DNA from: Mesorhizobium sophorae
Lineage (GTDB): Bacteria; Pseudomonadota; Alphaproteobacteria; Rhizobiales; Rhizobiaceae
Assembly (NCBI RefSeq): GCF_002270415.1
Contig: NZ_NNRI01000006.1
Span: 1 to 64,000, forward strand
Direction: 5' to 3'
DNA length: 64,000 nucleotides
Shown: positions 34,784 through 43,505 of the stretch, one piece after another
Position numbering within the stretch: the stretch's first letter is position 1
Layout of the letters: every line of letters starts with the position of its first letter
Notes under the pieces: generated by a model
Seen by the model: only the letters and a program-made list of their open reading frames with translations
Told to the model about the DNA's origin: nothing
The model's database searches: none
Made by a program: the position numbers and the translations under genes

Positions 34784-36160
34784 ATGAAATTGCTCAATCG
34801 CCGAGAGGTCTTGGCCGGTTTCGCAGGCACTTCGATCTTCAGCATGGCAGGTTTTCACCCTGCCTTTGCTGACGACGGGTACATTGAACTGACGGCGCGC
34901 GAGACCAAAATCAAACTAAAGGGACTTGCGGGGCCAGACAGCGAACTGATGGGCTATGACGGGCTGGTTCCCGGTCCGACATTGCGCTTTACCCGAGGTC
35001 AGATGGTGCGCATCAGATTTCGCAACGAACTTGACGTGCCGACGACAGTGCACTGGCACGGCATCAGGTTGGATAACGCCATGGACGGCGTACCGGGGCT
35101 GACGCAGGACGCGATTCCGCCTGGGGGCAGCTTTGACTATGAATTCACACCCCCGGATGCCGGCACGTTCTGGTATCACGCCCATGTCGACAGTTGGAGT
35201 CAGGTGGCGCGCGGCCTGTTCGGGGCGCTGATCATCGACGAGGTGACACCGGCCTTTGCGCCCGAAAACGATCATGTTCTGGTCTTGACCGACTGGCGGG
35301 TGGACGACGCCGGTGCCTTTGACGTGGCAAGCATGGGCGGCATGCACGAATTTGAGGGCGGAGGGCGCATCGGCAATTTGCTGACCGTCAATGGCGTCGA
35401 GAAGCCGGAAATTCCCGTGTCTTCCAGCTCTGCGCAACGCTTGCGTCTGATCAACACCAGCACTGCGCGCATCCTGAAACTGGAGTTGACCGATGCCAAG
35501 GTCGCGATTATCGCTCGTGATGGCCAGCCCCTGGCGTCACCCAAGGAGGTCAGTGGCGATATTTTGTTGGGGCCTGCCCAGCGTGTCGACTTGACGGCTG
35601 AATTTGCGCCGGATGTTCCGGCGGAATTGAATGAGTTTGGCGGCATTGTGATGGCGCGTTTCATCCCGTCAGGGCCCGCAACGGCGCAAGCAAGTCCCGT
35701 ACTCGTTCCCGCCGACTTGCCGGTCCCGGACTTGGCAACAATCCGCTGGATTCCTTTGCTGATGGAAGGTGGTGTCTCGGGAAGGCTGAAGGATCCAGAA
35801 ATTGCTCAATTGCACGGCGGCATGGCAATGAAAGCCACCGCGCCGCCGCTGTGGGCCTTCAACAATGTGGTGGGCATGGGGGACAAGCCGCTCTTTGAGG
35901 CGGCTGGTGGCGAGTCTATCGGAATCGAGATGACGAACAAAACGGAGCAATATCATGCCATTCACATTCATGGGCACGATTTCCGGATAATTCGCCAGAC
36001 TGGTCCCGCAAATACGACCTGGTTCGACACGGTTGTGATTGCACCAGCTGAAGTCATGCGAATTGCCTTCGTTGCCGGCAAGCCGGGTAAATGGATGATC
36101 CATTGTCACGTGCTGGAGCATTCGGTTGCTGGGATGGATACGTGGTTTCGGGTCAGTTAG
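34784..36160 (+). CDS. Tat-exported multicopper oxidase
   Basis: Encodes 458 residues from ATG 34784 (GGGAGGTACGCA upstream). The N-terminus NRREVLAGFAGTSIFSMAG, ending AFA, is a twin-arginine signal, so the enzyme folds in the cytoplasm and works in the periplasm. All four copper-binding motifs are present: HWHG, WYHAHVD, HAIHIHGHDF and HCHVLEHSVAGM. It belongs to the three-cupredoxin CueO/laccase-like group; a Met-rich insert is lacking, so the substrate may be a phenol or metal ion. No copper-resistance genes are adjacent. GC content looks slightly lower than in its neighbours, which hints at separate acquisition. Confidence 0.9.
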   Translation: MKLLNRREVLAGFAGTSIFSMAGFHPAFADDGYIELTARETKIKLKGLAGPDSELMGYDGLVPGPTLRFTRGQMVRIRFRNELDVPTTVHWHGIRLDNAMDGVPGLTQDAIPPGGSFDYEFTPPDAGTFWYHAHVDSWSQVARGLFGALIIDEVTPAFAPENDHVLVLTDWRVDDAGAFDVASMGGMHEFEGGGRIGNLLTVNGVEKPEIPVSSSSAQRLRLINTSTARILKLELTDAKVAIIARDGQPLASPKEVSGDILLGPAQRVDLTAEFAPDVPAELNEFGGIVMARFIPSGPATAQASPVLVPADLPVPDLATIRWIPLLMEGGVSGRLKDPEIAQLHGGMAMKATAPPLWAFNNVVGMGDKPLFEAAGGESIGIEMTNKTEQYHAIHIHGHDFRIIRQTGPANTTWFDTVVIAPAEVMRIAFVAGKPGKWMIHCHVLEHSVAGMDTWFRVS

Positions 36161-36571
36161 TTCGACGTTTCCACCGCGCCGCAAATCCGGACCCGCCACC
36201 GATACCGGCCCGGAGTACTTGAGGGTGCGGCAATCGTACGCTTTTGGTGAACGCCGAAATGGGTCTCGCCGGCCGCTTGGAGGCGTATTGCTGACAGGCA
36301 GTTTAGGGGCCGACAGCGGACTGGCAGGTTCAGGCTGCGGTTGTTCAAAAGCGGACGTTCGGTTGAACGGGAACATAGTCGTGACCTGACCCAAAGTAGC
36401 CCGTTCGGCACCAGCCGCGATCGGACCATAAACGACGCCGTGTGAGGAAGGACCAAGGGACGTGGTGAGTTGATGGCTGTCGACGCCGGCACTGCACGCT
36501 CGCATTCGAGATAGGACTAGAATACGCTCACCGCCCGGAGCTTCGACCTACGGAAGAGGCAGGACACAAGC
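36161..36571. other. Intergenic region, no gene recognised
   Basis: Contains fragments of a motif scattered through the window (TGACAGGCAG, GGGGCCGACAGCGGACTGGC, AAAGCGGACGTTCGG), related to stretches near 15960, 21010, 27424, 31060 and 38560. I read these as decayed copies of a short dispersed intergenic repeat. The last 40 bases carry GGAAGAGGC and should hold the ribosome-binding site of the cyclase gene. Confidence 0.4.
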
Positions 36572-38323
36572 ATGGAGCGACGCCTCACCGCAATTCTTGC
36601 TGCCGACGTCGTCGGCTACAGCCGCCTCATGGGAGCCGACGAGGTTGGCACGCTTGCGCATCTGAAGAGGCTTCGCGCCGAAGTGATCGAGCCCAAGATC
36701 ACAGAGTCGCACGGACGCATCGTCGGTTCCGCTGGCGACAGCCTTCTTGTCGAATTCGCCAGCGCAGTCCTCGCGGTGCAGTGTGCGGTCGAAGCCCAGG
36801 AGGGATTGGCCGCTCACAATGCAAGTTTGCCCGAAGACAAGCGCATGACTTTCCGCATAGGCGTGAATTTGGGCGACGTGATTGCAGAGGACGATACGAT
36901 CTACGGTGATGGCGTGAATATCGCCGCGCGGCTGGAGAAGCTTGCAGAACCTGGCGGCGTCTGCGTCGCGAGCAACGTGTACGAGCAGGTCAAAGGCAAA
37001 CTAGACTATGCCTACACCGACCTCGGTAGCCATCAGGTCCACAACATGGTGGAGGCGGTGCGCGCCTATCGGGTCACTCGAGCAAAACCCACTTCGGCAT
37101 TCTCGACAAGGGATACGCTGACGCTTCCCGAAAAACCGTCCATCGCGGTCTTGCCATTCGACAACTTAAGTGGCGATCCCGAGCAGGGCTACTTCGCTGA
37201 TGGCATGGTGGAGGAGATCATCACCGCGCTGTCCCGGACGCGCTGGCTGTTCGTCATCGCGCGCAACTCGAGCTTTACCTACAAGGGCCGGGCGGTGGAC
37301 ATTAAGCAGGTCGGACGCGAGCTTGGTGTGCGCTACGTGCTTAAAGGGAGTGTGCGCAAGGCGGCGAGCAGGGTGCGCATCACCGGGCAGCTCATCGATG
37401 CGGCAACGGGTGCACATCTATGGGCCGACCGTTTCGACGGCGGGCTGGAGGACGTTTTTGAGCTGCAGGAGGAGGTGACCCGGAGCGTCGTCGGAGCGAT
37501 CGCTCCAAAGCTGGAACAGGCAGAGATCGAGCGGGCTAAGCGCAAGCCGACCGAGCACCTTGACGCTTACGACTACTATCTGCGCGGGGTAGCAAGCCTC
37601 CACCGGTTGACCAGGGAATCCAACGCAAACGCCCTCCAGTTTTTTTACAAAGCCATCGAACTCGACCCTGAATTTGCCTCGGCATACGGCATGGCCGCCT
37701 GGTGTGCCGTCATGCGCAAGGCGAACGGTTGGATGACGGATCGCAAGCAGGAAACCGCCGAGACGGAACGCCTGGCTCTGAAGGCAGTGGATTTGGGCAG
37801 GGACGACGCGATCGCGCTTTCTCGCGGCGGGAACGCGCTCGCCTTCGTCGTGGGCGATAACAATAGCGGGGCAGCGTTCATTGATCGCGCGCTTGCGCTC
37901 AATCCGAACCTGGCTACCGCGTGGCTATTCAGCGGCTGGGTCAGAGCCGACCTCGGCGAGACGGAAACCTCACTCCGGCACCTGGCGACTGCGATACGCA
38001 TGAGCCCAGTCGACCCGCTCATGTTCGATATGCAGAATGCGGTTGCAGTGGCCCATCTCTTCGCTGGTCGATTTGAGGAGGCATCATCTTGGGCTGAAAG
38101 GTCGTTGCGGGAAAAGCCGGACTATTTGGGGTCGTTGCGCTATGCGGCTGCAAGCTATGCTCACGTTGGCCGAACCGAGGATGCGCAAAAGGTGGTGAGC
38201 CGAATGCTCGCCCTCGATCCCGGCCAACGAATTTCCAATCTCGCCGATGTCATGCCAACTAGCCGTCCGGCCGATATGGCTCTGCTTGCAGAAGGTTTGC
38301 GAAAGGCGGGGCTGCCCGAATAG
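36572..38323 (+). CDS. Class III nucleotide cyclase with TolB-like and TPR domains
   Basis: Encodes 583 residues. Residues 1-165 form the cyclase domain (RRLTAILAADVVGYSRLMG with metal Asp 12, GSAGDSLLVEF with Asp 56, YGDGVNIAARLE). A linker, the TolB N-terminal-like domain (PSIAVLPFDNLSGDPEQGYF, ALSRTRWLFVIARNSSF) and TPR repeats follow to the end. The purine-specifying lysine four residues before the second metal Asp is glycine (G52), so activity or substrate may differ from cAMP synthases. Such proteins are abundant in rhizobia and their inputs are mostly unknown. It stands alone, 424 bases before the ferredoxin-cyclase gene. Confidence 0.9.
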   Translation: MERRLTAILAADVVGYSRLMGADEVGTLAHLKRLRAEVIEPKITESHGRIVGSAGDSLLVEFASAVLAVQCAVEAQEGLAAHNASLPEDKRMTFRIGVNLGDVIAEDDTIYGDGVNIAARLEKLAEPGGVCVASNVYEQVKGKLDYAYTDLGSHQVHNMVEAVRAYRVTRAKPTSAFSTRDTLTLPEKPSIAVLPFDNLSGDPEQGYFADGMVEEIITALSRTRWLFVIARNSSFTYKGRAVDIKQVGRELGVRYVLKGSVRKAASRVRITGQLIDAATGAHLWADRFDGGLEDVFELQEEVTRSVVGAIAPKLEQAEIERAKRKPTEHLDAYDYYLRGVASLHRLTRESNANALQFFYKAIELDPEFASAYGMAAWCAVMRKANGWMTDRKQETAETERLALKAVDLGRDDAIALSRGGNALAFVVGDNNSGAAFIDRALALNPNLATAWLFSGWVRADLGETETSLRHLATAIRMSPVDPLMFDMQNAVAVAHLFAGRFEEASSWAERSLREKPDYLGSLRYAAASYAHVGRTEDAQKVVSRMLALDPGQRISNLADVMPTSRPADMALLAEGLRKAGLPE

Positions 38324-38449
38324 CGCTGCCAGGCTGGCGCATCAATCACGAGTTGGTAGTTAAAACGTGGGCAGCCTGCTCTTCACCGAGAACGGGCTTG
38401 TGGTCGAACCGGCGCGGGCCCCGATCTCGGCATTCCGTTCGAGGGACGA

Positions 38450-38490
38450 GAGGGCGCGATATCCAGACCAATCGTCGTGACGTTATCCAT
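38450..38490 (-). pseudogene. IS110-family transposase, 5' end relic
   Basis: From ATG 38490 (GGAGGAGAGCTACG upstream) the minus strand reads MDNVTTIGLDIA, the start of IS110-family transposases with the first catalytic Asp, and then diverges. Only about 13 codons and some upstream sequence remain. The rest of the gap 38324-38746 has no gene; a small hairpin CCACCC-CACCT-GGGTGG lies near 38655. Confidence 0.6.
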
Positions 38491-38746
38491 CGTAGCTCTC
38501 CTCCAGCTCTGGCCCCACGATTATAACCGCAGGGGCGAGGAGAGCCGTTCACCGCATCAAAAGCGGACTGGCAGCTTCCAGCTTGAAGTTTGCATAAGCT
38601 GACTTTCAGTTCGGCGCGAGAATCGTCCCCATCAGAGGCGACATGACGGGACCACCCCACCTGGGTGGCGTCATCCTGATTGCGGCGCTACACCCTTCTC
38701 CTGCCCTTACAGCCGAGTAAGATGGATCTCATCAGGAGGAGGTCGA

Positions 38747-40078
38747 ATGCCGAAAGTGAGGTACAGATGCGCCGGCATGACGGTCGAGACCGGCCGCTTG
38801 GACGCAACTCTGCTTGACGTATCGATCGCCCACAAGATCACCCACTGGCATGAATGCGGCGGCAATGGTCGCTGCACGACTTGCCGGGTCCGCGTTCTGG
38901 ACGGCGCTTCGCACCTGTCGCCACCAACAAGGCGTGAGGCGGAGCTCGCGCAGGCCCGCGGCTGGGACCCGACGATCCGGCTGGCGTGTCAGACATCCGC
39001 GAGCGGGGACGTCACGCTGGAACGGATTGTGCTGAGCGAGGCGACAGCGAGCCAGCTTCGGACCGAAACGGTCGGTCGAGAGGCCGGTGCGGAACGTCGG
39101 TTGGCAATCCTGTTCTGCGACATGCGCGATTTCACCGCTCTCGCGGATTCGAACAGCGCATTCGACGTCGTCCATATTCTCAACCGCTTCTTCGATGCCC
39201 TCGGGGATCCGATCCTGCTCAATGGCGGCATCATCAGCCACTACGTTGGAGACCAAATCTGCGGGCTTTTCGGACTTGACGACGCAGATCCCGCCAGGAT
39301 CTGCAGTGGAGCGATACGGGCTGCGTTCGGGATGGTGGAGGCAATTGACAGGCTGAACGAGGATCTCGCGCGCTCCTTCGGCATCCGGATCAGGATCGGG
39401 ATCGGGGTGCACTTCGGCAACGCCATCGTCGGCGATGTCGGCCATCCAACGCTCCGCAGGTTCACGGTCATCGGCGACGACGTGAACACTGCGAGCCGGA
39501 TCGAGTCGATGACGAAGGAGCTGGGGGCCACGATCCTCGTCTCGCGCGCCGTCGCTGAAAGGCTCGCCGAAGGGTCGCTCTCGGTCACCGCGACCAAGAT
39601 GACCCGGCTGCGCGGAAAGCGGAACGACATCGAGCTTCTTGCCGTCGACGGCTTCGCCGACCCCAGCCCGTTCACACTGGCGCAACGCTCGGTCGGCCGG
39701 CTCCTCGATCACCCTTCGACGTTTGCCGCGCAATTCTACGCGAACATGTTCGCCATGCGACCCGAGCTGGAGGGGCTCTTCGTCAATGGCACGGGTGCTC
39801 AGGGAGCGATGCTTTCCCACATGTTGCGTAGCGTGGTGTCGGGCCTTGAGACGCGCAAGCATGTGACCATCGGTCTGCAGACAATGGGTCGGAAGCACGT
39901 CGGATACGGTGTCGAGCTGGATTACTACCGCACATTCAGGGCCGCGATGCTAAAGACGATCAGCGACGTCATGGGGGCGGGCCTGACGCGCGAGATCGAA
40001 GAGTCCTGGTCGGTGACCCTCGATGTGATCTTGGGTCTGATGAAAGAAGGTGCCGGCGCAGAGTTCCGTCGAAATTGA
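38747..40078 (+). CDS. Ferredoxin-nucleotide cyclase-globin fusion protein
   Basis: Encodes 443 residues, with AGGAGGAGG upstream of the ATG. Residues 1-95 are a [2Fe-2S] ferredoxin domain with C37, C43, C46 (HECGGNGRCTTCRV) and C81. Residues about 115-290 are a class III cyclase with metal Asp 125 (FCDMRDFTAL) and 169, and transition-state N247 and R251 (GDDVNTASRIE). The base-specifying positions are H165 and R238 instead of Lys and Asp, so substrate specificity is open. Residues about 300-440 resemble a bacterial globin: FYANMFAMRPELEGLF (CD1 Phe 345), then GRKHVGYGVELDYYRTF with probable proximal haem His 384, then REIEESWSVTLDVI, aligning with flavohaemoglobin globin domains. The protein should couple redox state and O2, NO or CO binding to second-messenger output. 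It has no membrane segment. Confidence 0.87.
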   Translation: MPKVRYRCAGMTVETGRLDATLLDVSIAHKITHWHECGGNGRCTTCRVRVLDGASHLSPPTRREAELAQARGWDPTIRLACQTSASGDVTLERIVLSEATASQLRTETVGREAGAERRLAILFCDMRDFTALADSNSAFDVVHILNRFFDALGDPILLNGGIISHYVGDQICGLFGLDDADPARICSGAIRAAFGMVEAIDRLNEDLARSFGIRIRIGIGVHFGNAIVGDVGHPTLRRFTVIGDDVNTASRIESMTKELGATILVSRAVAERLAEGSLSVTATKMTRLRGKRNDIELLAVDGFADPSPFTLAQRSVGRLLDHPSTFAAQFYANMFAMRPELEGLFVNGTGAQGAMLSHMLRSVVSGLETRKHVTIGLQTMGRKHVGYGVELDYYRTFRAAMLKTISDVMGAGLTREIEESWSVTLDVILGLMKEGAGAEFRRN

Positions 40079-40187
40079 ACCGAGGTAAGCAAGGCACTTC
40101 TGCATAGTCACACCCGCCGTGATCGGCCCGTTGGTGAGACGAGGCGTTGCGTAAGTTTCAGAAACATCGGGAGAGAAAGAGAGAGAG

Positions 40188-40571
40188 ATGCCGCGCGTAA
40201 CACTGGTCGGGTTTGACCCGGAGAAAGTCGATTTTTCAGATCCCGCTTTGCCGCCGGGAATGAACGCTGAGAAGATAAGTGCCGGCATCATGCTGGCGCT
40301 GAAGCAGATGAAGGACCGGGGATGGGAAGGCGATTTCTGCCCCATCAGTCCCGATGAAACGGCTGGGCAGACCGTGGAGCGTCACCTGGCTTCCGCAGAC
40401 TATGCATGCGTCGTCATCGGCGCCGGTGTCCGTCTGCCTCCTAAAGGCCTTTCGCTGTTCGAGGCGGTCGTCAATGCGGTACATCGTGCGGCGCCAGCCG
40501 CGACCATCGCATTCAACACTCGGCCCGATGACAGCGCCGATGCTGCCGCCCGATGGCTGCCGCCAGCCTGA
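40188..40571 (+). CDS. Conserved-looking hypothetical protein (127 aa)
   Basis: The ATG follows a purine-rich GAGAGAAAGAGAGAGAG. The product has alternating strand/helix pattern with VTLVGFDPEKVDF at the start and ADYACVVIGAGVRLPP in the middle, suggesting a small Rossmann-like fold. Family not recognised. It lies 110 bases after the ferredoxin-cyclase-globin gene on the same strand and might be its operon partner. Confidence 0.65.
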   Translation: MPRVTLVGFDPEKVDFSDPALPPGMNAEKISAGIMLALKQMKDRGWEGDFCPISPDETAGQTVERHLASADYACVVIGAGVRLPPKGLSLFEAVVNAVHRAAPAATIAFNTRPDDSADAAARWLPPA

Positions 40572-40660
40572 GCGGCGCCCGGGCGCGCGACCGGAGAGTC
40601 GGCAACTGGGTCTGGATTGAGACACTCGCGAAGTTGGCTGCGGATGTCCGGAAACAGGCG

Positions 40661-41880
40661 GTGGGTTCAACCGATCGTGGCAACACCTTTAGTCTGAGAG
40701 GATGAGGAGGTGTCGCATGGTGACGTCACGGGTCTGGTTTACATCAGCGCAGAAGGTCGAGCTTTGGGAGCGATGGAAGCAAGGCCAAAGCATTTCGTCG
40801 ATCTCGCGGGCATTGGACCGCAGGAACAAAACCGGCGTGCAGCGGATCGTATCCCTACATGGCGGCATTGCTCCGTCAGCAAGGCGTAGAGCGGCTTGGG
40901 CGCTTGGACTGGCGGAGCGAGAAGAGATCTCTCGGGGGATCGCGGCGGGTCTTGCGATACGCGCCATTGCCAGAAGTCTTGGGCGCGCGCCATCGACAAT
41001 ATGTCGGGAGATCACGCGCAATGGAGGTACGCGAACTTACCGTGCAACTCGGGCTGACAAGCAGGCTTGGGAGCGCGCGCTACGCCCGAAGCAGTGTCGC
41101 CTTGCATGCTCTGGACGGCTACGATGGCGGGTCGCGCAAAAGCTGGCGCTACAGTGGTCGCCGGAGCAAATAGCGGGCTGGTTGAGGCGAGAGTACCCGG
41201 GCGATCCAAGCATGCGGATATCTCATGAAGCAATCTATCGCAGTCTATTCATCCAGTCGCGAGGGGTACTCAAGAAGGAACTGACGGCACATCTGCGCAC
41301 CAAACGGCAGATGCGCCTCGCCAAAGGTGCACAGCGCCGGACGGGGCAAGGGCAGATACTCGATATGGTCTCCATCCGCGAGCGTCCCGCTGAGGCTGAG
41401 GATCGAGCTATCCCAGGCCATTGGGAGGGTGATCTGCTCACCGGTGCGAACGACACGAACATCGCCACCCTCGTCGAACGACACAGCCGGTTCACGATGC
41501 TTGTGAAGTTGACGAGAAGGGACTCGGCCACCGTCGTGGCGGCCCTCGCCAAGCAGATCGGCACATTGCCCGAAGAGCTGCGGCGCTCGTTGACATGGGA
41601 CCAGGGCAAGGAGATGGCTCGTCACAGGAGCTTCACCGTTGCAACCGATCTACAGGTCTACTTCTGCGATCCGCGCAGTCCCTGGCAGCGCGGCACCAAC
41701 GAAAATACCAACGGTCTGCTCAGGCAGTACTTCCCGAGAGCAACCAACCTCTCCCGTGTCTCCCAGGCCCAACTCAACGCCGTCGCTCTGCGGCTCAATC
41801 AGCGCCCCCGAAAAATCCTGGACTTCGAAACGCCGGCCGATAGGCTACAGAAGGTGTTGCGATGACCAGTTGAACTCACC
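40661..41880 (+). mobile_element. IS30-family insertion sequence, copy B
   Basis: Same element as copy A, inverted. Left end GTGGGTTCAACCGATCGTGG, right end (opposite strand) GTGAGTTCAACTGGTCATCG. No target duplication is obvious at its flanks, which fits later rearrangement. On its right it directly abuts a truncated serine recombinase. Confidence 0.85.
40717..41865 (+). CDS. IS30-family transposase (copy B)
   Basis: Encodes 382 residues from the ATG eight bases after AGGAGG. Domain content is as in copy A: two HTH motifs and a DDE core including HWEGDLLTG and NENTNGLLRQYF. At least two base differences separate the copies, one changing Ala to Val (QKVELWE) and one silent in the codon for Gln of SQAQLNAV, so the copies are recent. 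Confidence 0.93.
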   Translation: MVTSRVWFTSAQKVELWERWKQGQSISSISRALDRRNKTGVQRIVSLHGGIAPSARRRAAWALGLAEREEISRGIAAGLAIRAIARSLGRAPSTICREITRNGGTRTYRATRADKQAWERALRPKQCRLACSGRLRWRVAQKLALQWSPEQIAGWLRREYPGDPSMRISHEAIYRSLFIQSRGVLKKELTAHLRTKRQMRLAKGAQRRTGQGQILDMVSIRERPAEAEDRAIPGHWEGDLLTGANDTNIATLVERHSRFTMLVKLTRRDSATVVAALAKQIGTLPEELRRSLTWDQGKEMARHRSFTVATDLQVYFCDPRSPWQRGTNENTNGLLRQYFPRATNLSRVSQAQLNAVALRLNQRPRKILDFETPADRLQKVLR

Positions 41881-41883
41881 CCA

Positions 41884-42046
41884 GACAGTGCTCCCGATCA
41901 TCGCGTCCATCCGACGCTCTGGCATCACCAGCTTGCGTGGCTTGGCAATCGCCTTGAACAACCGAGGTGTCCACACTGCTCGCAATGGGCAATGGCAGGT
42001 GTCGAACGTGCGCAACCTGCTGGCGCGATCCACGAACCCAGTTTGA
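41884..42046 (+). pseudogene. Serine recombinase C-terminal fragment 1
   Basis: The frame reads LPIIASIRRSGITSLRGLA, then IALNNRGVHTARNGQWQV, SNVRNLLAR and a TGA stop at 42046. This is the C-terminal recombinase-domain tail of large or small serine recombinases, which ends in an HTH-like unit. The catalytic N-terminus is missing; the IS30 element sits immediately upstream and may have cut it off. Related fragments lie at 45764-45876 and 52340-52531. Confidence 0.75.
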
Positions 42047-42097
42047 GGGCCTGATCAGTTTTTATAGGCGGGAAGATCCGAGGTCTCGGCGTTCGGA

Positions 42098-42164
42098 CTG
42101 AGTCGGTCGGTCCGCAGACGCCACTGTCGCGCTCGGCCCTCTTCACCCACTCATGCAGCGTCTG
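42098..42164 (-). pseudogene. IS3-family OrfA fragment 2
   Basis: The minus strand reads QTLHEWVKRAERDSGV, a segment common to IS3-family OrfA proteins between the HTH and the leucine zipper. Fewer than 25 codons remain. It is a relic in a patchwork of fragments. Confidence 0.6.
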
Positions 42165-42187
42165 CGGGACGGCGGGCGTATACCAGC

Positions 42188-42331
42188 GCCGACATCGTCG
42201 CCAACGCCACGGGCTATGCCGTCGGTCTTGTCCTCGGCTTTTTCCTCAACCGCCAATGGACCTTCACACGAGCCGATGGCTTCCGCGCCGGAACCCTATT
42301 GCGATATGGGGGTGTCTTCCTGGTCGCCTAC
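42188..42331 (+). pseudogene. GtrA-family protein fragment
   Basis: The plus strand reads ADIVANATGYAVGLVLGFFL, then NRQWTFTRADGF and LLRYGGVFLVAY. This matches the first half of GtrA-like polyprenol-sugar flippase-type membrane proteins, which have N...GY..G...SF.LNR.WTF. Start and second half are missing. Confidence 0.7.
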
Positions 42332-42372
42332 AGACTACGCAAGTACCGAAAAATTGGTCCCCGTGGGCCACC

Positions 42373-42624
42373 CTATCGCCGTTGCATTACGATCCTGCTC
42401 TCGATCATCGAGGCGATCTTGGGCGTGTGTAGTCTCACGGCCGGCCGTTGCAAGAGATCTTCCAGCTCGATCGGACGCAGTTCGATTTCAGGATCGATGC
42501 TTTGCATCTCGAGCAGGTTCGGGAGCCTTAGGATTTCGACTTTCTGCTGTGCCGCGATCTCAACCAACGCCTCAATGCTGGCGTGCCGCTGATAGTCCTC
42601 GCGCGAACGTGTCAGGATGATCGC
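42373..42624 (-). pseudogene. CapD/FlaA1-like NDP-sugar dehydratase fragment
   Basis: The minus strand reads EALVEIAAQQKVEILRLPNL, then DPEIELRPIELEDLLQRPAV, like the linker region before the Rossmann fold of polysaccharide biosynthesis dehydratases (CapD/WbpM type). The catalytic domain is absent. With the GtrA relic beside it, it hints at a lost surface-polysaccharide locus. Confidence 0.6.
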
Positions 42625-42641
42625 TTCAACCGCAAGGGCAC

Positions 42642-42803
42642 GTCGACACCGACATAGCGGCGGTGAAATCGGCGGGTTTTACCGAGGCTCAAGTCATCGA
42701 GATTGTCGCCATCGTAGCCGAGAATTTCCTGACCAATCTCATCAACAATGTTGCCGAGACCGATATCGACTTTCCCGTCGTTCTCGCCGCCGAAGCCGCC
42801 TGA
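42642..42803 (+). pseudogene. Carboxymuconolactone decarboxylase/AhpD-like C-terminal fragment
   Basis: The frame reads VKSAGFTEAQVIEIVAIVAE, then NFLTNLINNVAETDIDFPVV and a TGA stop. This is the C-terminal part of the peroxidase-related AhpD-like family. The N-terminal CXXC half is missing. Intact homologues are often followed by DoxX, as here. Confidence 0.7.
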
Positions 42804-43010
42804 CCGACGCCCGCCCCGCCGCCTACGGTGGACCGGGCGATTTCGGTTCTGCTCTCGTCGAGGCTCCCGCAGCGGCGGTAACGATGCCGTGAGACTGTAA
42901 CGGTCGGTTCCCGTGGGGCGAATAAGAAACTGTCTCCCAAGCCCCCATGGCAGGCTTTTTTTCGGATAGTGCCGAATCCAGGCACGCCGCCCCAGAAAGG
43001 TATACCGGTA

Positions 43011-43505
43011 ATGAATCTCCGTGGACTCATCACGAGAACTACACTCTCCTCGTCCGCTGCAGCAGCTGGGCGGGCGCCGTTGCCGATAAGGTTGATCGTG
43101 GGCTTTGGCTTCCTTGCCCATGGCTATGCCAAACTCAGCAGAGGGCCGGGAAGTTTTGGCGTCGTGCTTCAGACACTGGGAGTCCCAGAGCCTCAAGCGC
43201 TGGCATGGTTGACAACGCTGGTTGAACTTGTCGGCGGCAGTGCTGTGCTGGCGGGCGCTTTCATTCCGATCGTCAGTGTGCCGATGGCGATGGTGCTTTT
43301 GACTGCACTGGTTACCGTCCATTCCCAATACGGATTTTTCTCAGTGAAGTTTGCCGAAGTGACAGCCACAGGAATCCGGTTCGGGCCCGTCGGCTACGAA
43401 ATCATCCTGCTTTATCTGGCTGGCCTTGTAACGCTTGCAGTAGGCGGCCCCTGCCGTTTGTCGGTTGGGACGGTCTTGTCTCGGGGAATCGAGCGCTCGA
43501 GATGA
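43011..43505 (+). CDS. DoxX-family membrane protein
   Basis: Encodes 164 residues from ATG 43011 (AAAGGTATACCGGTA upstream). Hydrophobic segments include IRLIVGFGFLAHGYAKL with the family's GH..AK pattern, VELVGGSAVLAGAFIPIV, and two later helices. Probably an inner-membrane redox-related protein. It overlaps the next gene by four bases (ATGA) and follows an AhpD-like relic, which supports an old AhpD-DoxX operon. Confidence 0.87.
   Translation: MNLRGLITRTTLSSSAAAAGRAPLPIRLIVGFGFLAHGYAKLSRGPGSFGVVLQTLGVPEPQALAWLTTLVELVGGSAVLAGAFIPIVSVPMAMVLLTALVTVHSQYGFFSVKFAEVTATGIRFGPVGYEIILLYLAGLVTLAVGGPCRLSVGTVLSRGIERSR

Noticed and set aside
42612..43328. 238-codon minus-strand frame over the DoxX region
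   Set aside because: The translation is polar and repetitive, and it opposes a DoxX gene with clear membrane segments.
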